DNA of 64,000 bases, from contig NZ_CP014206.1 of NCBI RefSeq assembly GCF_001563225.1, positions 3,701,486 to 3,765,485 of the forward strand, in the 5' to 3' direction. Under the pieces are notes generated by a model that was not told the origin of the DNA, made no database searches, and saw only the letters and a list, made by a program, of their open reading frames with translations. The DNA is from Pseudodesulfovibrio indicus (GTDB lineage Bacteria; Desulfobacterota; Desulfovibrionia; Desulfovibrionales; Desulfovibrionaceae). Below, piece after piece: positions 61,288 through 64,000 of this stretch. Within the stretch, counting starts at the first letter, position 1, and each line of letters begins with the position of its first letter. Both the position numbers and the translations under genes were made by a program.

Positions 61288-62643
61288 TTAGAGTTGAGCG
61301 ACCGCCGCGTCCCTGGGGTCCACGCGCTGGAAGACCGGGGCGGAATCGAGGTTCAGTACGGCCAGCACGTCGGGCCGCTCGGCCTTGGCCTCGTCGATGG
61401 TGGCGAACCTGCCGACCAGGACCCGGTACCAGACGCCCTTCTCGCCCAGGTCGACCTGGTTGATCCAGGTCTCGAAACCCTGCTTGCGCAGCGTTTCGCA
61501 GTGGGCGAAGGCGCTCTCGTGGTCACGCCAGGAGCTGACGTGCAGGCCGTAGGTCTTCGGGAGGGATATGACTTCATCCCCGGAACCCGGCTTCTCCAGC
61601 GACGCCTTGACCACGTCGGGGGAAGGGGTAGGCGAGCCTGCGGACGCGGGAGATGCCGCAGGCTCGCCGGGGTTCTGCTTCGCGTCGGGGAAAGACGGAC
61701 GAAGCAGAGGGTTCGGGGTGGAACCGCTGGTTTGGATGGTGTTCTGCTGGAAACGGGCCGCAAGGCGGGCGCGCTTCAGGTTGTCGGCTGCCTTCACGTA
61801 GTAGCTGGGCGACAGCTCGATGGCCGCCTCGAAGTACGGGACGGCCTGGGCGGGCCGGTTCTCGGTCAGCAGCACGTAGCCCAGGTTGTTGTTGGCCTTG
61901 GCCTCGCCGCCGGCGTACTTGAAGGATTCCAGGGCCTCGTCCAGACGGCCCAGGCGGGCCAGGGCCAGGCCGAGGTTGTTGTAGGTGCGGGCCGAAACCC
62001 CGCCGGACTTGAGCGCCAGGCGGAAGGTCTCCACGGCCTCGCCGTAGTCCTTGCGGGCGATCTGGACCACGCCCAGGTTGTTGTAGATTTCGTCCACGCC
62101 GTTGCCCTGGTGCAGCTCCAGCGCAGCGGAAAATTCCGTGGCCGCCTCGTCGTACTCCCCGGCGCGGTCGTGGATGATGCCCAGGAAGTTGTGCGCCTTC
62201 CAGAGCAGCGGATTGAGGGCCACGGCCTTGTTCAGGTGCGCTTGGGCCTCGGTGAACAGCCCGGCCCGGAAGTAGACGCAGCCCGCCGCCTCGTTGGCGA
62301 TGGCGTGGTCGGGATCGACTTCCAGGACCCGGTTGAATTCGGCCAGGGCCTGTTCGTCCAGCCCCTGGGAGACCAGCAGGTCGCCGCGCTTGACCCGCGC
62401 GTCGAGGTTGGTCTTGTCGACCTCGATGGCCTTGTTGAAATGCATCAGCGCCATCTCGGGCTTGTTGCGGCGCACGTAGCCGTCGCCCACCTGCTCGTGT
62501 TGCGCGCTGGTCAGCTTCACGCCGGGGGTCTCTTCGCCGTAGGCGAATTCGTTGAACGTCTTGTCGTCGTAGGACTTGTTCACGCACCCGGTCAGGGCCA
62601 GCGCGGCGATGGCGATCGTTGCGATCAAAAGATTCTTCATCAT
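61288..62643 (-). CDS. TPR lipoprotein with C-terminal SPOR domain (TadD-like)
   Basis: A 451-residue lipoprotein: signal peptide with lipobox LTGC (Cys at about 20), then six or more TPR repeats from about 50 to 290 (for example EMALMHFNKAIEVDKTNLDA, AQAHLNKAVALNPLLW). A Pro/Ser-rich linker follows, then a SPOR-like domain at about 360-440 (YGLHVSSWRDHESAFAHCETL), which binds denuded peptidoglycan. It follows tadC on the same strand, so it is probably the TadD-type pilotin of the pilus machine. GGAG precedes ATG 62643. Confidence 0.85.
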   Translation of the reverse strand: MMKNLLIATIAIAALALTGCVNKSYDDKTFNEFAYGEETPGVKLTSAQHEQVGDGYVRRNKPEMALMHFNKAIEVDKTNLDARVKRGDLLVSQGLDEQALAEFNRVLEVDPDHAIANEAAGCVYFRAGLFTEAQAHLNKAVALNPLLWKAHNFLGIIHDRAGEYDEAATEFSAALELHQGNGVDEIYNNLGVVQIARKDYGEAVETFRLALKSGGVSARTYNNLGLALARLGRLDEALESFKYAGGEAKANNNLGYVLLTENRPAQAVPYFEAAIELSPSYYVKAADNLKRARLAARFQQNTIQTSGSTPNPLLRPSFPDAKQNPGEPAASPASAGSPTPSPDVVKASLEKPGSGDEVISLPKTYGLHVSSWRDHESAFAHCETLRKQGFETWINQVDLGEKGVWYRVLVGRFATIDEAKAERPDVLAVLNLDSAPVFQRVDPRDAAVAQL

Positions 62644-62668
62644 TTCAATTCTCCTTGGCTGTTCCGGT

Positions 62669-63625
62669 CTACCGGCTGTTCATCTTGATGAACATGTCCA
62701 TGCTCATGATTACCGCCGGGCCGAGGATGGCCACGAACAGGGCGGGAAGGATGAACGCCACGAGGGGAAGAAGCAGCAGCACCGGCATCTTTGCGGCCTT
62801 TTCCTCGGCGCGCTGGGAGCGCTTGACGCGCATGGCGTCCGAGTAGACGCGCAGGGTCCGGCCGACGCTGATGCCGAAGGCGTCGGCCTGGATGAGCAGG
62901 GAAGTCAGGCTGTTCAGGTCGTCCAGGCCCACTCTGGCCGCCAGGGAGCGCAGGGCCTCCACGCGGGACTTGCCCGCGCGCAGCTCCAGGGTCAGCAGCT
63001 TGAACTCGGAACTGATGATCGGCCCGGACCTGCGCATCTCGTGGCAGACCCGGTCCACGGCCTGATCCAGCCCCATGCCGGACTCCACGCAGACCACCAG
63101 CAGATCGAGCGCGTCGGGCAGCTCGTCGGACACGGTCAGCTTGCGCTTGTTGACCTTCTTGGTCAGCCAGTACTCGGGGGCGTAGACGCCGAGGGTGGCC
63201 ATCAGGACCGTGCCGAAGCCGGTCATCGTCATGGTCATGTCCGGGGAGAGCAGGAAGCGGTAGAGCAGGAATCCGCCCGCCAGCGCCACGGCCAAGACCC
63301 CCTTCACGCCCTGGAAAATCTTGTGAGAATCGGGCTTGCGCAGTCCGGCCTGGACCAGCCGCATGCGGCCCTTGTCGATCTCGGCGGACTCGGTGGGGCC
63401 GATCTTGGTCCCCAGCCTGCCGAAGAAGTCCACCACGCCGGACAGGGCGGAGCCGATGGGCGCGGTCAGGGCGTCGCTGCGCTTGACCGTGGTGCCGGAG
63501 ACCCGCTCCTTGAGCCGGGCCGACTCGCTGGCGCCGCTCAGGTAGCCCAGGAGGCCGTAGCCCGCCAGGAGCACGGAGACGAAACCGACGAAGGCCGTGA
63601 ACAGGGGTATCAACTGATCGCTCAT
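62669..63625 (-). CDS. tadC: TadC-like inner-membrane pilus assembly protein
   Basis: A 318-residue protein of the type II secretion F/TadC family: an N-terminal helix, a cytoplasmic helical domain, two central helices, and the conserved LPDALDLLVVCVESGMGLDQAV segment at about 170. A final helix closes the protein. It forms the platform of the Flp/tad pilus with TadB and the TadA ATPase. GGAGG lies before its ATG. It is 10 bases downstream of the TadB-like gene. Confidence 0.9.
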   Translation of the reverse strand: MSDQLIPLFTAFVGFVSVLLAGYGLLGYLSGASESARLKERVSGTTVKRSDALTAPIGSALSGVVDFFGRLGTKIGPTESAEIDKGRMRLVQAGLRKPDSHKIFQGVKGVLAVALAGGFLLYRFLLSPDMTMTMTGFGTVLMATLGVYAPEYWLTKKVNKRKLTVSDELPDALDLLVVCVESGMGLDQAVDRVCHEMRRSGPIISSEFKLLTLELRAGKSRVEALRSLAARVGLDDLNSLTSLLIQADAFGISVGRTLRVYSDAMRVKRSQRAEEKAAKMPVLLLLPLVAFILPALFVAILGPAVIMSMDMFIKMNSR

Positions 63626-63635
63626 TGCCGTCCTC

Positions 63636-64000
63636 CTAGACCTTGATCGTGATGATCTTGCGGATGATGAGCGCGCCGAAGACCATGGAAAACGCCGCCG
63701 CCCAGACCATGTTCTGCCCCAGCTCGCGGGTCCACAGCAGGCTGATGTAATCGGCGTTGACCGCGTAGAGGATGCCGGTGATCAGGAACGGGAGGGCAAT
63801 GAGGATGTAGGCGGACACGCGCCCCTCGGCGGACAGGACCCGGATCTTGCCGTACAGGGCGAACCGCTCGCGCACCAGCCCGGCGATCTTGGCGATGATC
63901 TCGGCCAGGTTGCCGCCGGTCTCGCGCTGGATGTTCACCGAGACCACGAAGAACTTCAGGTCCGGGCAGTCCACCCTGCCCTGGAGGTTGGTCAGGGCGC
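63636..64000 (-). CDS. tadB: TadB-like inner-membrane pilus assembly protein (partial)
   Basis: The C-terminal part of about 121 residues; the gene begins beyond the right edge of the window. The segment FFVVSVNIQRETGGNLAEIIAKIAGLVRERFAL is the conserved GspF/TadB motif, followed by two membrane helices. It forms the pilus platform with TadC. Confidence 0.88.
   Translation of the reverse strand, partial: ALTNLQGRVDCPDLKFFVVSVNIQRETGGNLAEIIAKIAGLVRERFALYGKIRVLSAEGRVSAYILIALPFLITGILYAVNADYISLLWTRELGQNMVWAAAFSMVFGALIIRKIITIKV

Overview
The window is G+C-rich and reads like the chromosome of a Desulfovibrio/Pseudodesulfovibrio-type sulfate-reducing deltaproteobacterium. This is inferred from the gene set: an iron-sulfur CysH relative, an unusually long GlmS, many two-component and HD-GYP proteins, a tad pilus locus, and a Csd4/Csd6-like cell-shape locus. 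It is interrupted at 28893-49962 by a clearly more A+T-rich 21,070-bp Tn7-family transposon.

Left chromosomal part (1-28886). In order: a partial NuoL-like membrane subunit; a CysH-like reductase; a PPOX-fold protein; tRNA-Arg(ACG); a glycerate pathway (hydroxypyruvate/glyoxylate reductase, glycerate 2-kinase) followed by a PAP2 phosphatase; a three-gene peptidoglycan-trimming operon that looks like a cell-curvature locus; purB-pyrE; several small conserved proteins; a degenerate acylphosphatase; a histidine kinase with a sigma-54-type response regulator; cheV; a frameshifted DUF885 gene; and a signalling operon made of a periplasmic binding protein, a hybrid kinase, a receiver protein and an HD-GYP protein broken by a 46-bp tandem duplication. 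It ends with glmS.

Transposon (28893-49962). It sits 25 bp beyond the conserved 3' end of glmS, has TGTGGGCG...CGCCCACA ends and a 5-bp ACGGC target duplication. Three close-packed TnsB-type sites lie at the tnsA end and three spaced sites at the far end. tnsABCDE is complete, and the TnsA and TnsB catalytic residues fall at, or within one position of, those of classical Tn7. The cargo is a metallophosphoesterase, a 149-bp MITE, and a probable defence cassette: a small DUF6471 protein behind a perfect palindrome, a DNA methyltransferase, a double-GHKL ATPase/kinase, a receiver-like protein, a second GHKL ATPase, a decayed membrane-protein gene carrying an IS3-family element, and a GmrSD-like DUF262/DUF1524 protein. 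I do not recognise this gene combination as a named system, and it is the main novelty candidate. A hairpin just inside the tnsA end closely resembles the native glmS terminator, which is now displaced to the far side of the element, and it also holds the tnsA ribosome binding site.

Right chromosomal part (49963-64000). In order: the displaced glmS terminator; a permease gene broken by a 161-bp insertion and a 1-base shift; a Met/His-rich Spy-like protein; a SHOCT protein; an aldose sugar dehydrogenase; a TrmO-like gene behind a sigma-54 promoter with two 16-bp palindromic sites; a DUF2721 protein; an HD-GYP protein with an in-frame 27-bp tandem duplication; a second copy of the MITE; a glycerophosphodiester phosphodiesterase; a hybrid kinase; and the end of a tad pilus locus (TPR lipoprotein, TadC, partial TadB). 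Short tandem duplications and small indels in signalling and transport genes recur across the window.
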